From Siphonodentalium dalli (lineage: Eukaryota; Mollusca; Scaphopoda; Gadilida; Siphonodentaliidae): DNA of 64,000 bases. Shown here in pieces: positions 36,401 to 44,672 of this stretch (its first letter is position 1; each line of letters opens with the position of its first letter). The notes under the pieces are model-generated. The model was given only the letters and a program-made list of their open reading frames with translations, did no database searches and was not told where the DNA came from. The translations under genes were made by a program, and so were the position numbers. The stretch is taken from assembly GCA_032622095.1 (NCBI GenBank), contig CP136065.1:245951474-246015473 (forward strand), in the 5' to 3' direction.

Positions 36401-37838
36401 TTTTTTAGTTTAGTTTTTCTATATCCCCAAACTGGCTGACGACACGTTGCATAATCATAATGGAGGTTCCCAATGAATGTACATCACAATATTCACCATT
36501 TGGGAATTTCAATCTGAGTTTATGTCTCCCATAGCAGATGAGGCCAAGCAGAATGAGGTCCCCAGAGGGTGAATTAGGTGTTGCTAGCCAGCTATGCAGG
36601 ATGGCATCACTAAATTAACCCTCTGGGGACCTCATTCTGCAAATAACAGGCACACTAAACTCAGACTTCATTGGATCAAACATTAGCTGCTACGATTATC
36701 GGGATATGATCGCTATACTATAGTGATAATATGGGAAGAAAAACAAGTCATATATTAAAAACACATATTAATGTAATGCGCTAAGACTTACCATTTTTCC
36801 ACGAAAATCTTGGGACCAACAATCGGCACCAAGAAATCAATAAGACTCAGAATGAGACATATTAGCGAAAATGTTGTTAGGACTGACGGATTGAAGTACT
36901 TATGTAATCTGAAAACAAAAAGAAATCTTATTAGAATCAATGGTTTGAAGTACTTACATAACATATCAAGAGCATCTTAGGGCAAAACAAAATACGCCGG
37001 TGGTAATTCCAACAAAGGGCCATAACTCTGGTGAAAATTGGCAGGCAGAACCCAAATTCGAACTTGACCTGTATTTTGGACTAGTAAACTCACACACCAA
37101 ATGTCATTCCATTAAATTCAGACTGACTAAAGTTATAATCCGGAAATGGAAATTGAGTGCAAATCCCAACATAAAGGACCACAACTTTGGTCAAAATTGG
37201 CAAGCAAAGCCCAAATTTGAACTTGACCTGTATTTTGTGCTACATGTAGTAAATGCACATACCAAATTTCATTTCATTCAGTTGAGACTATCTAAAGTTA
37301 TCATCTGGAAACCAAAAGCGAATGGACAGACAGATGGAATAATCTGGCTCGAGTAGTTTAAAAAATATTATATCCAAATTGATCACACACACCATCATTC
37401 TTATAACCCTTTTATGATGGGAGCAGTGCTGGTGCAGCATTAAAGATCCTGTACCAGTGTATTCTCTTATATATTCAAGTCTTCCATAGCGAGATTTGCT
37501 TGAGATTTTCAGGCGATGTTTCTAGAATGTCATGTACATTCCTTCAGTTGGAAAACTAACTTATCAATTTCATGCAGTGAACAAGTCCATAATATGTCAT
37601 TGAAAAAGACGACTTAATAATACCGTTAATAAGTCATTTTCACAGATAATTAGGTTTATAAATACTGTGGCCGCTGTACCTGTAAACATGTATAAACTTA
37701 CAGGAAGAATATCGAAGTGAATCCGACGGCTATAAACGGATGATACGGCTTCTCCCAGTTGATAATCTTGCTTACAGCGACTAGCGTCTCTCGCCATCCG
37801 ACCAAATCCTTCTTCATCTCGTTAAGGACATTATTCTT
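24315..37838 (-). CDS. ARL6IP1: ARL6IP1, ER membrane-shaping protein (gene level, five coding exons, first exon not found)
   Basis: Join of 37702-37838, 36792-36908, 30595-30712, 27354-27438 and 24315-24439 on the minus strand. Every intron has GT and AG ends and the phases agree (0, 2, 2, 0, 1), giving 193 residues to a TGA stop. Recognisable family blocks in order: a GW motif at residues 14-15, NPSVL at 52-56, DFLVPI at 70-75, a W split across a junction at 85, AEKPKM at 119-124, LLPG at 158-161. Four hydrophobic segments lie near 34-48, 55-77, 125-140 and 146-160, matching the two reticulon-like hairpins known for this family. The C-terminus KEKKI fits a KxKxx ER retrieval signal; the human protein ends with a dilysine-type signal too. 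The human protein has 203 residues, so about 10 N-terminal residues in an upstream exon are missing; promoter not found. Family role: curvature of tubular ER, partner of ARL6 and atlastin-type proteins. Identification is by recall of the family sequence. Confidence 0.93.
24860..25290 (+). repeat. Fragment of the GGCCATAACTCTG dispersed repeat
   Basis: GGTCCATAACTCTGATAAAA, GGCGGATGGAACCC, ATACCAAATTTTCATTCCAT and ATTAACGGATGGCAGACTG match the units described at 6090-7317. It lies in the ARL6IP1 intron between exons D and E and accounts for the opposing open frames at 24584-25153. Confidence 0.7.
25505..26360 (-). pseudogene. 5'-truncated LINE: C-terminal end of a non-LTR reverse transcriptase ORF plus 3' UTR
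   Basis: A 185-residue open frame (26360 down to a TAA at 25803) reads like the segment after the reverse transcriptase core in many LINE proteins: KLRFYSKIV, then a zinc-binding C-x2-C-x8-H-x4-C (CSHC at residues 115-118, H and C shortly after) and YDDIRKRY. There is no reverse transcriptase catalytic motif, so the 5' part is gone, the usual outcome of target-primed insertion. The 300-bp tail past the stop ends with CCAATAAAGAATTGAAATAA. It sits in the ARL6IP1 intron between exons D and E, in the same orientation as the gene. Clade not assigned. Confidence 0.82.
26411..26700 (+). mobile_element. tRNA-derived SINE 1
   Basis: The head looks like a tRNA: an A box TAGCTCAGTTGG near 26418 and a B box GGGTTCAAATC near 26471, spaced as in tRNA genes. 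The body that follows has no tRNA fold. The right end is uncertain because no A-rich or simple tail was found. Confidence 0.7.
26820..27277. mobile_element. hAT-like CAAGCCTG MITE, copy 2
   Basis: Two ~100-bp palindromes separated by a ~230-bp AT-rich spacer with the typical CTATAGAAACTTC hairpin and CCAATTTGG stretch. TSD is poor (GGCCCATA / GGGCCTTA). Lies in the ARL6IP1 intron D-E, 77 bases from exon D. Confidence 0.85.
27354..27438 (-). CDS. ARL6IP1: ARL6IP1 coding exon D (residues 125-153)
   Basis: 85 nt, phase 0 at its start and one base over at its end. Acceptor taatttcag, donor gttagt. It encodes the third membrane segment (YFIVVMGVLAAMTYIG) and LFDNLILTYIL, aligning with the human block that follows EKPKM. 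Too short for an ORF search; found by reading splice sites on the minus strand. Confidence 0.93.
27521..27756 (+). mobile_element. piggyBac-like MITE, family B, copy B2
   Basis: 236 bp, TTAACCCTTTGAGTGCCAGG ends with TTAA edges and one intact palindrome. Lies in the ARL6IP1 intron C-D, 82 bases from exon D. Nearly the same sequence as B1. Confidence 0.93.
27845..28970. mobile_element. Inverted-repeat element with a minisatellite as its core
   Basis: The left part (CCTGGTCAAGTGGTCCTGCT and GCTATGATGC) is mirrored at 28855-28965 (AGCAGGACCACTTGACCTGG). Arms of about 120-150 bp. A partial relative lies at 55830-55935. Confidence 0.8.
28185..28790 (+). repeat. 26-bp minisatellite, about 23 copies
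   Basis: Unit GTATGTTCTTGAGTGTTTCA plus TAACAT, almost invariant (rare A for G, G for A, and one AT insertion near 28652). Confidence 0.97.
29166..29306. repeat. Near-perfect 141-bp palindrome
   Basis: GTTACGGGATGCTTAGCGGT at the left pairs with its mirror at the right, arms of about 68 bases around GAGGCCATAGGC. Probably a MITE, but no TSD seen. Confidence 0.85.
29310..30118. other. No recognised feature (ARL6IP1 intron C-D)
   Basis: A reading frame at 29556-29813 has no match. CTATGTCTATGTCTATGGCT near 29395 is a minor simple repeat. Confidence 0.5.
30119..30420 (+). repeat. Fragment of the CAAGAGCATC dispersed repeat
   Basis: Opens AACAAGAGCATCACCAGGGC and GGCAAAATACAACC, followed by a decayed GGGCCATAACG unit; shorter than at 6090. 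Confidence 0.65.
30595..30712 (-). CDS. ARL6IP1: ARL6IP1 coding exon C (residues 85-124)
   Basis: 118 nt, completing the split Trp codon and ending on a whole Met codon. Acceptor attttcag, donor gtgagt. It encodes the cytosolic loop between the two membrane hairpins, with QEQQFEQIC and KAEKPKM matching the human loop. The intron before it is about 6.1 kb and full of dispersed repeats. Confidence 0.92.
30735..31075 (+). repeat. Dispersed repeat with CCAATGGGACTAAGGATACC start, copy 1
   Basis: Shares GACAGACGTCATAATCGCAG, TCTGTGCCAAG and GACCTAAAAATGTAGGAATA with 34466-34895; a third fragment is at 43870-44095. In ARL6IP1 intron B-C, as are the repeats up to 36669. Confidence 0.7.
31540..32290 (+). 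repeat. Dispersed repeat with ~150-bp internal units, ending GAGCTAAAAA, copy 1
   Basis: Four imperfect units of GTTATGGCCCTGGCTTTGCA and CCAGTGACCTCATTTGAACA, then a GGATGGAC stretch and the end GCTCCACCGGAGACTTCGTC. Copy 2 is at 33900-34465. Confidence 0.78.
32478..32908. mobile_element. hAT-like CAAGCCTG MITE, copy 3
   Basis: Ends CAAGCCTGAATTTGGTGTG and the mirrored CACACTATGTCCAGGCTTG. More diverged than the others; TSD not clear. Confidence 0.82.
33050..33335 (+). repeat. Two-unit direct repeat with 132-bp period
   Basis: TGTGTATTC then ACATGGTGCGTCCCCC and ATAATGAGATAATCCT occur at 33075 and 33207, each ending AATGCGGGG. More GC-rich than its surroundings. The minus strand is open for 129 codons but the frame only reflects the repeat. 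Confidence 0.75.
33900..34465 (+). repeat. Dispersed repeat ending GAGCTAAAAA, copy 2
   Basis: Same order as 31540-32290: CCTGGCTCTGCCCCTATTTG, TGACCTCATTTGAACAAATC, a (GGAC)n run at 34391-34414 and the end GCTCCACCGGAGACTTCGTC. Weak units of the same kind extend left to about 33640. Confidence 0.75.
34466..34895 (+). repeat. Dispersed repeat with GTCATAATCGCAGGT units, copy 2
   Basis: Two units of GACAGACGTCATAATCGCAG, then GGACGGACGACGGACGGAC and an end TGCGGGGGTATAATTA. Partner at 30735-31075. Confidence 0.7.
34915..35245 (+). repeat. Dispersed repeat with three 39-bp tandem units (partner at 3187)
   Basis: The block shared with 3187-3425, but CATTCAAAAGAYGTACTACG plus AKTACACATGGAGCCYGGC is repeated three times (35018-35134). 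Confidence 0.88.
35265..35662. mobile_element. MITE with ~38-bp TIRs (TAGAGACCTTT)
   Basis: TTAGAGACCTTTTGCAAAAG and GATTACGGATAGG at the left; their mirror CCGTAATCCTATTCGTGATT and GCGAAAGGTCTCTA at the right. About 398 bp, no coding frame. Confidence 0.8.
35663..36192. other. No recognised gene; short ATG microsatellites
   Basis: GATGATGATGATGG near 35828 and looser runs from 35735. No TIR or exon found. Confidence 0.5.
36202..36669. mobile_element. hAT-like CAAGCCTG MITE, copy 4
   Basis: Ends CAAGCCTGAG and CTCAGACTTC within GGATCAAA repeats (36193-36200 and 36673-36680), so an exact 8-bp TSD set off by one and three extra bases. Two palindromes and full spacer. Lies in ARL6IP1 intron B-C, 123 bases from exon B. 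Confidence 0.87.
36792..36908 (-). CDS. ARL6IP1: ARL6IP1 coding exon B (residues 46-85)
   Basis: 117 nt, beginning with the third base of a Leu codon and ending with two bases of a Trp codon. Acceptor gttttcag, donor gtaagt. It encodes HKYFNPSVL, the second membrane segment and DFLVPIVGPKIF, the best conserved block of the family. Confidence 0.94.
36965..37360 (+). repeat. CAAGAGCATC dispersed repeat with two units (ARL6IP1 intron A-B)
   Basis: TCAAGAGCATCTTAGGGC, two GGCCATAACTCTGGTGAAAA-type units about 170 bp apart, and a GGACAGACAGATGG remnant. Inserted 56 bases beyond exon B. Confidence 0.72.
37366..37610 (+). repeat. Fragment of the 21870 repeat, interrupted by a family C MITE remnant
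   Basis: ATCCAAATTGATCACACACA and CCATCATTCTTAT at 37371-37401 and CTTATCAATTTCATGCA with GAACAAGTCCATAATATGTC at 37559-37600 match 21870-22272. Between them lies a truncated family C end (AACCCTTTTATGATGGGAGC, 37404-37495). Confidence 0.65.
37702..37838 (-). CDS. ARL6IP1: ARL6IP1 coding exon A (residues 1-45 of the recovered part)
   Basis: 137 nt, phase 0 at its start and two bases over at its end. The acceptor is ttttacag and the donor gtaagt. It encodes the amphipathic N-terminal stretch with GWRETLV, then INWEKPYHPF and the start of the first membrane segment (IAVGFTSIFF). An internal Met at residue 8 is unlikely to be the true start because the frame is open to the acceptor and the human protein has more residues before the GW motif. 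The MITE end at 37862 lies only 23 bases upstream of this exon. Confidence 0.93.
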
Positions 37839-37861
37839 CTGTAAAATATAACAAAATTAGT

Positions 37862-38074
37862 TTAACCCTTCCATGACTGGAGCTTCCTGAAATTTTGCGA
37901 AAACCCTGTGCCAATGCATTCTATTATATATGTGAGTTCCTCATTGGCCGAACAATATTTACCTTAACCTTGTAAGCCAGTGCATTTTCTTATATATGTG
38001 AGTTCCTTATGGGAGACTCGCATATATAAAAGAATGCACTGGCAACAGCGACGCTCACATCATGAAAGGGTTAA
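37862..38074 (+). mobile_element. piggyBac-like MITE, family C, copy C7, next to ARL6IP1 exon A
   Basis: TTAACCCTTCCATGACTGGA start and TCATGAAAGGGTTAA end, with eroded palindromes. Its left edge lies 23 bases upstream of exon A on the gene strand, so it forms the end of the intron before that exon. Confidence 0.86.
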
Positions 38075-38213
38075 AACACAGGGCCATAACTCATACACTG
38101 TAAAACAAGTGCACCGCACAGTATATACCCTGTAAATGCGGATTTTCACAAAGTTTTATTAATTTTCTAAACCAAAGGGCTTATATTAACTTCAAAAGCA
38201 TGATAAGAGCTGG

Positions 38214-38397
38214 TAGTAATGCCCTAATTAATGACTCCTTAACTACAGCAGAATTATGGGTAACTTTTCAGGATTTAGTCGGAAATATGGCTTGTTGCCA
38301 TTCATCGGAAAGCAACAAGCCATATTTCAGACTAAATCCTGAAAAATTACCCATAATTCTTCTGTGGATAAGGAGTCGATTATTTAGGGCATTACTT
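38214..38397. mobile_element. Palindromic mariner/Tc1-like MITE, copy 3
   Basis: Shortened centre; the left end has lost two bases (TAGTAATGC for TACAGTAATGC). Confidence 0.82.
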
Positions 38398-39213
38398 TGG
38401 GCTGTCATCCTGTGCATACCCCCCTCAGTCACATTAACTCATCCATCCTCCATGACTTTTAATTTTGCGTAACCTGTACGCATACAAACCGATGATTCGC
38501 TTTAAATTTTATGCACTGTTCTTCTGTAAAAGAAACAGCCATAACTCATAGTGTGTGCGTTTAAAACAATTTTTTTTCAAGGGACTAAATAAAAACACAA
38601 TAAATTATGTTGAGCTAAAAACAGATTGCATTAAACTGCGAATTCACAAACTAGGTGCCATTGAATTCTTACATCACCCCAGGTAAAAGTGGCTTAAAGA
38701 TGAACTCATTAGTAAGCAAGCACCAGAACACCATGTGATGAGTGCATTGAGAGTGAGTGAGTGTAATCAGAACATCTGTTAAGACTGATAGATAAATAAT
38801 AACACAAATGTTTAATTAAACTTCTATTTAATACCCATCATTCCCACACACTACTAGTTATACTAGGAATATATAACCAACATGAATATCATGAGAGCTT
38901 TGCTTGGTGCATGAATAACTATAAAACGCTCGCTCTTACTTTGTTCCTTATAACCAACCAACTTAGTACTTTATATTTATGTCTCCAAATAATCTTCTTA
39001 TGTGCGGGATAAGACTTAAGGAGCAAAAGCTCATTGAATTGTTGGGCAGTCTCCACAGAGGCATCAACAGGGATGCTGGCTTTATGGCAGATTATATTGT
39101 AGTAAAATTTGGCGCCAATTTAACACTATCTGGTCGCTTCAGGGCGTCCTTACATTATAACGTGACAATGTGTTTTGTGAACAACTGTATTTAACGATTA
39201 TGTTCATTGTGTA
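38398..39213. other. No recognised gene
   Basis: AT-rich. A 71-codon frame at 38979-39194 has no family match. Confidence 0.5.
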
Positions 39214-39621
39214 TTAACCCTTTACCCAACAGAACGGCCCTGTGCCAATGCATTCTCTTATATATGCGAGTCGACCATAGGTCGCATCGCATATATAAGA
39301 GAATGCATTGGCTTAACACATGTTAATAATGATAAAATTGTCAAAGAATGTAGAAAAATATTATAAAAATTGTTAAAAAATGTAAGAATTTTTTTTTTGG
39401 CCAATGCATTCTCTTATATATGTGAGGCGACCTATGGTCGACTCGCATATATAAGAGAATGCATTGGCACAGGGCATAACTGTAACCATCACAATGTGGT
39501 CAATGAACCGGTTCCAATGATATCCATATTTGTATGGTGTTATTGAGACAGACCGAAGATATTTTAGGCTGTTGAAGCTTTATTTGGGCGTTTTTGGCCG
39601 TTTTGTTGGGTAAAGGGTTAA
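39214..39621 (-). mobile_element. piggyBac-like MITE, family A, copy A6
   Basis: 408 bp with TTAA edges; the long unmirrored arm is on the right, so the element is inverted relative to A1-A5. Both palindromes near intact. Confidence 0.92.
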
Positions 39622-39896
39622 CTGAAAGAAGGCAAAAGCCGAAAGCTTGTTAGAATATTTTTGAAATATATTAAAGGTGTTAACACAATCCATCGCCATT
39701 TCTGTCTCCAAATACATGTATATGCAACTGGAACCAAGTTTTATGATATGCTCACCAATGATTATAGAAAAGATTGCAGTTAACTTTATTATTGTTATTA
39801 TATTTTCATTAACTTTTTACGTCAAAATATAAATCATGTCCCAGAAGACTGAACGTGTTATTTCACGCTCAAGATGTTATCCTAGTCTCAGCACTA

Positions 39897-40024
39897 CAGT
39901 AATGCCCTAAATAATCGATGAGAGCTTTCCGATGAATGGCAACAAGCCATATTTCTGACAAAATCCTGAAAAATTACCCATAATTCTGCTGTGGTTAAGG
40001 AGTCGATTATCTAGGGCATAACTA
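39897..40024. mobile_element. Palindromic mariner/Tc1-like MITE, copy 4, left arm deleted
   Basis: CAGTAATGCCCTAAATAATC passes straight into GAGAGCTTTCCGATGAATGG, so most of the left arm is missing; the right arm is full. Confidence 0.83.
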
Positions 40025-40858
40025 TACATCATGACGTCATATCTTTGATGTCATTCCACTCATTCGGTATCCTTGCGTATTATTTTAAAAGAAATCGTTG
40101 GTGATGTTGTAGAATGTGTTAGGTCTAGCTGTGTGTTTCACTGTGGTCTGGGTCGTAAAAACAAGTCTAGAAAATATAAGTGCAGACGCAAGGATTATTT
40201 TCACTCTGCTAGCGCCTTGTATAAATAATCCTCTGCATTTCACTTGAGGAGAAAAATGGTACCCTACTCAGAAGAGTTAACTATTGTCTATTTATTCTTC
40301 ACAGTGGGATATAGACATTTTCAGTTTCATACTATCCCATGTATGAGCCACCGATTCACTTGTACTAAGGCCAAAAAAAAAAACTCTTTGTTTCCAGATA
40401 CCCTGCCTGGTTGAGATTTTCTTGCCTGCCTCAAATTTTTGTTTTCAATTTTCTCCAAAAGGCTAGTCAAAAGTTACCTGTTAAAGTGTCAATGTGAAAA
40501 TTTATTGTTTTTCCCAATTTAAAATAAGTTGGTTATTAAGCTCATTGTTGTTAGATATCTTACTGCAGAGTGAACGAATTCAAGGGACAAGGTTTTTATC
40601 CAACGCTTGGCCTCAGTTTCAATACACATGGATCTACCATATTCCATGGGGCCGTAACTACGCTATTATATTGCTTACAGCTGAAAGGTTTGTTAAAAAA
40701 ATTTGCAAAAACAAATCTCTGTCTGCCTGTCTGGAAAATTTTCCCAATGTTATCGGAAACAGACAAGTTTTTTCTTTTGGCCTAATGCAGGAAATTAAAA
40801 TTTGTCTCAGTCACTCATGAGATCATTCTCAGTATCGCCTATTGTTACATGAGTTGAC
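40025..40858. other. No recognised gene; overlapping frames at 40494-40820
   Basis: Two overlapping frames (108 and 71 codons) have no recognised motif or splice context. A short inverted pair around GGATTATTTTCAC and AATAATCC is near 40193-40230. Confidence 0.45.
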
Positions 40859-40945
40859 TTAAACTCTCATGACGGGAGCTGCGCTGGTGCAGCATTAAAG
40901 ATCCTGTGCCAGTGCATTCTCTTATATATGCAAGGCATGCATTCC
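40859..40945 (-). mobile_element. Family C MITE fragment
   Basis: TTAAACTCTCATGACGGGAG then CTGCGCTGGTGCAGC and half a palindrome; cut off after GCAAGGC. Confidence 0.7.
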
Positions 40946-41179
40946 TCATCGAGCTCTTTTAATTTTAATCACACTCAAGAATCCGGGCAAAGAGTGTTTG
41001 AGTGCAATTAGTTACCAATTTAATTTTTTTAAGATTTAAAAATAATATAAAATTTGTTACAAGTTTGGCCGTCGGCCCTCTCCTACAACCCACTTTTGAA
41101 TGACGTAATTCCTCTGAAGAGCATTGTAGGGTTTGTGAGATTGATATATGCCCATGTACAGTAGGTGTTTGCCTACTGT

Positions 41180-42640
41180 GCATGGAGTGGATGCCACCAA
41201 AGCAAGAAGCAAAGCCCCTTTGTTACAAGCATGTGGACGCAAAGGTTTGGTGATTTTTGTTGAGACCTATATCACATGGGGCATATGTTTGTGGCTTTCC
41301 AATTATAGATTCACATAGGGTGTGTGTGAGCGTATGGGGTGTGATCCCAAGCCTTGAAATAGTGTGCCTGTCATTTGCAGAATGAGGTCCCCAGAGGGTG
41401 AATTTAGTGATGATATCCCACATAGTGGGCTAGCATCACCAAATTCACCCTCTGGGGACCTCATTCTGCTTATACCTCAGCAGAATGAGGTTCCCAGAGG
41501 GTGAATTCGGTGATGCTAGCCCGCTATGTGGGGTAGCATCACTAAATTCACCCTCTGGGAACCTCATTCTACAAATGACAGACACACTATTTCAAGGCTT
41601 GTGTGATCCTATGGTTAGAATGGATGGAAAGACATATGTAACCAGTAGCATCAAGCTTTGTGCCTTGGGACGGTAGCCAGGAAGTGAAGTACAAACAAAT
41701 TATGAGACTATTGGGTACAATTGCTGGTGTATTAGTAATCCAAGTAACATAAGTCCGACTATTAATACTGGCTTTCAAATAATGACTAAAGCTCCAAAAT
41801 ATTTCATATCTTTTCATATCCTTAACACGTTCACTGCCACTAGTAGGCACTACGAGTTAACTAGTAGTAAACGGTTCCATGGGGACTGCTACTACTTAAC
41901 TCGTAGTAATGTTCATACCACATAAATAATAGCACAAACCGCAAGCAATGTTGGTGTATGCGCCAATACATGCCCAACGATCCTATTGATCGATTTTATA
42001 TGTATAATTACGATGGCTTGAGATACGATTCCCACAGCCCGAACAAGGGGTGGGTCCAGTTAGAAATCTTGGAAGGATACTCCAAATCACCAGGACCTCT
42101 TCTGTATGCCCCTGAACCATGATATACATGTGCAACTATACCATTCCCGGACACATTGTTAAATTGCAGGGGGATATTAAAATGCTAAATTAGCTATAAA
42201 ATATGCGAATTGCAGGAGGATATTAAAACTTTGGGAACTGCCCGTCCAAAAGACAAGTGGATGTTGGGTGGCTAAGTAAGCCTCTGTGATATACTTTGCC
42301 AGCATGGATATATTCCACCCCTCCCCCAGTTATATCAATTGACTTTCAACAAATACGACAGAAAATTAAGTGTGTGTTTTAAAATTTCAATGTAGAAGGA
42401 AGTCCTTTATCACAAGCATATAGACGCAATTTCACAAAGGTTTGTTGGAATCTATGTCTCACATATGGGACATACATTTGTGAAACACAATAAATACTAA
42501 TATTGCTTCCTAATGATAGGAAAGACATAGGCACCCAGAAGCATTAATTACTAGTACTCTCTTGCATTGGGACAGCAGCCAGGAAGTGGGGTGCAAACAT
42601 ATGGTGGGACTATTGGGTACAAAGCAGCAGTCCTGATTGA
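41180..42640 (+). repeat. Old local direct duplication (41190-41760 and 42395-42630)
   Basis: GGCATATGTTTGTGGC / GGACATACATTTGTG, AGGAAGTGAAGTACAAAC / AGGAAGTGGGGTGCAAAC and GACTATTGGGTAC occur in both halves in order. The left half has the MITE at 41348-41601 inserted. Confidence 0.6.
41348..41601. mobile_element. hAT-like CAAGCCTG MITE, copy 5, spacer-less
   Basis: 254 bp. CAAGCCTTGAAATAG start and exact mirror end, flanked by exact 8-bp TSD TGTGATCC (41340-41347 and 41602-41609). The two palindromes are almost back to back and the usual AT-rich spacer is gone. Confidence 0.93.
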
Positions 42641-42853
42641 GTAATAAATTAAGAGAATACTTTATGGGATATTCTTAGCAATATCTTATGTAACCCAATC
42701 AGGTTCCTGAATACATGAGGGCCCCAGGGTCAATCACAGATCTCAAGAGGCTAATTGCATATTACATCATGTGGATTGAAGATGTTTGGTAGTAAAACTG
42801 AATAAATTCCTTCCTGGCTCCAGTGATATCTTATATAATATACCAATCAGGTT

Positions 42854-43249
42854 CAAGTCTGGTTATAGTGTCTCAAATTTGCAGAATGAGTTCCGGAGAG
42901 GGTGAATTTAATTATGCTATCCTGTACAGCAGGCTTAGACCTCATCTTCTGGGAAGTATCCATAGTCTCAAATTAACATTGTTTTAGTTAATTTTTCTCT
43001 TCTGTTCAGTTTCTATATCCCATAATTTGCAGAAGATAAAATGTATACTTGAGGTGACTAATGGGTGAACATGACCAACTTCAACTGGGGACGCGAACTT
43101 CAATCTGATTCTAGGTCTCCCATAGCAGTTGAGGCCGAAGCAAATGAGGTCCCCAGAGGGTGAATTTAATTATGCTAGCCTAGCATCACCAAATTCACCC
43201 TCTGGGGATCTCATTCTGTAAAATGTCAGACACACTATTTCCAGGTTTG
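42854..43249. mobile_element. hAT-like CAAGCCTG MITE, copy 6
   Basis: CAAGTCTGG start and CCAGGTTTG end, flanked by ATCAGGTT and AACAGGTT (7 of 8). Left palindrome truncated; spacer present. Confidence 0.82.
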
Positions 43250-43350
43250 AACAGGTTACTGTATACCTGAGGGCCCTAGGGTCAATCGTAGACCTCCAGA
43301 TGCTAATTGAAAACCATATTGCATCATGCTGATTAAAGATGTTCCATAGC

Positions 43351-43732
43351 AGGCCTGAGAAAATGGTCACGAATATTTGCAGAATGAGGTCCCCAGAGAG
43401 TGAATTTAGTGATGCTATCCGGCACAGTGGGCTAGCATCACTAAATTCACCCTCAGGGAACCTCATTCTGCTTAGGCCTCATCTTCTCTGGAAGTCATCT
43501 TTATCATCAAATTAACAAGTTTTTTAGTTATCAACAAAGAATCTTTTTCTTGAATTAGTTTCTCTGAATCCCCAAATTGGCAGACGACATATTGCATAAT
43601 AAAGGTTCCCAATTGGTGCACATCAACATCTTCACCATCTGGGAACTTACATCTGAGCATGATGCCATGCAGAATGAGGTCCCCAGAGGGTGAATTTAAT
43701 GAAGCTAAATGTCCAGCACCAAATTTTCAGGG
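43351..43732. mobile_element. hAT-like CAAGCCTG MITE, copy 7, right end lost
   Basis: Full left palindrome and spacer; the right palindrome breaks off after GGGTGAATTTAATGAAGCTA. Confidence 0.78.
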
Positions 43733-43869
43733 CTGTTTGATAGTACAACTGAATAAGTTCCTTCCTGTCTCTGGATTTGAAACAGGCTTCCATGACTCGG
43801 AGCATGAATTTAATAACTTAGAGATATTTCAGCAGAGCCAATCTATCTTCGTCTGTCTATTATTGGTGA

Positions 43870-44310
43870 AACTAGAGTTGGGAGTGTCCTAGTGGGACTA
43901 AATGGGCTACATTAATAGTAGCTATATTAACATATATTTGTATTAAGAAAAAGAACAAATCTATGGAAATGATTTTGACTAAGAATTTCAGGGGCAGAGG
44001 TTTCCATTATGGTTAATATCCGTGTCTAGTTTCACAACAATTAACAAAGAAATTAAAGAATGAAAGATTCGACAAAATTATGTACCAGTAAGTTGCAATA
44101 AATTTGAAAAAGGTAGATAAACAAGAACAAGCAAGGCCATAACATAACTCTGGTGAAAATTGGACTTAACCAAATTCGAACTTGACCTGAATTTTGTGTT
44201 ATTAAACCCACATACCAAATTTCATTCCATTCAGTTGAGACTATCTAAAGTTATCATCCAGAAACCAGAAGTGAAGAGACAGATGGACGGACAGACCAAT
44301 ATTAAATAAC
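43870..44310 (+). repeat. Fragments of two dispersed repeats seen upstream
   Basis: 43870-44095 resembles 30735-31075 (TCCTAGTGGGACTAA, CCGTGTCTAGTTTCAC). 44100-44310 is a single unit of the GGCCATAACTCTGGTGAAAA repeat with GGACGGACAGACC at its end. Confidence 0.65.
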
Positions 44311-44420
44311 ATAATGTTGTTGATGTGGGGAAATGAGAAGTCTCATAAACTAACACAAAATCACCACCAACAGTATTGTACATCAGAGCATCTTCAACAA
44401 GCCGAAGGTCAAACAGGCCA

Positions 44421-44672
44421 TTGACCCTTCCATGACAGGAGCAGTGCTGGTGCAGCATTAAAGATCCTGTGCCAGTGCATTTCTTATATATGCGAGTCTC
44501 CCATAAGGAAAGAAGCACTGGTTTACAAGGTAAATAATATTAGGCCAATGTATTCTAATAATTCTTATATATGCGAGGCCCCCTGTGGTAGACTCGCATA
44601 TAGAAGAGAATGCATTGGCACAGGGTTTTTAACAGTAAAATTTTAGGAAGCTCCAGTCATGGAAAGTTTAAG
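44421..44672 (-). mobile_element. piggyBac-like MITE, family C, copy C9
   Basis: TTGACCCTTCCATGACAGGA start and GGAAAGTTTAA end: both TTAA edges carry substitutions, so it is old. Two eroded palindromes. Confidence 0.78.

Noticed and set aside
40494-40820. 108-codon ORF, and a 71-codon frame inside it
   Set aside because: No recognised motif, no splice sites, and overlapping frames; chance in unassigned DNA is likelier.
41823-41910. Another piggyBac-like end (TTAACACGTTCACTGCC)
   Set aside because: The terminus looks right and an inverted ACTACGAGTTAA pair follows, but no opposite end was found.
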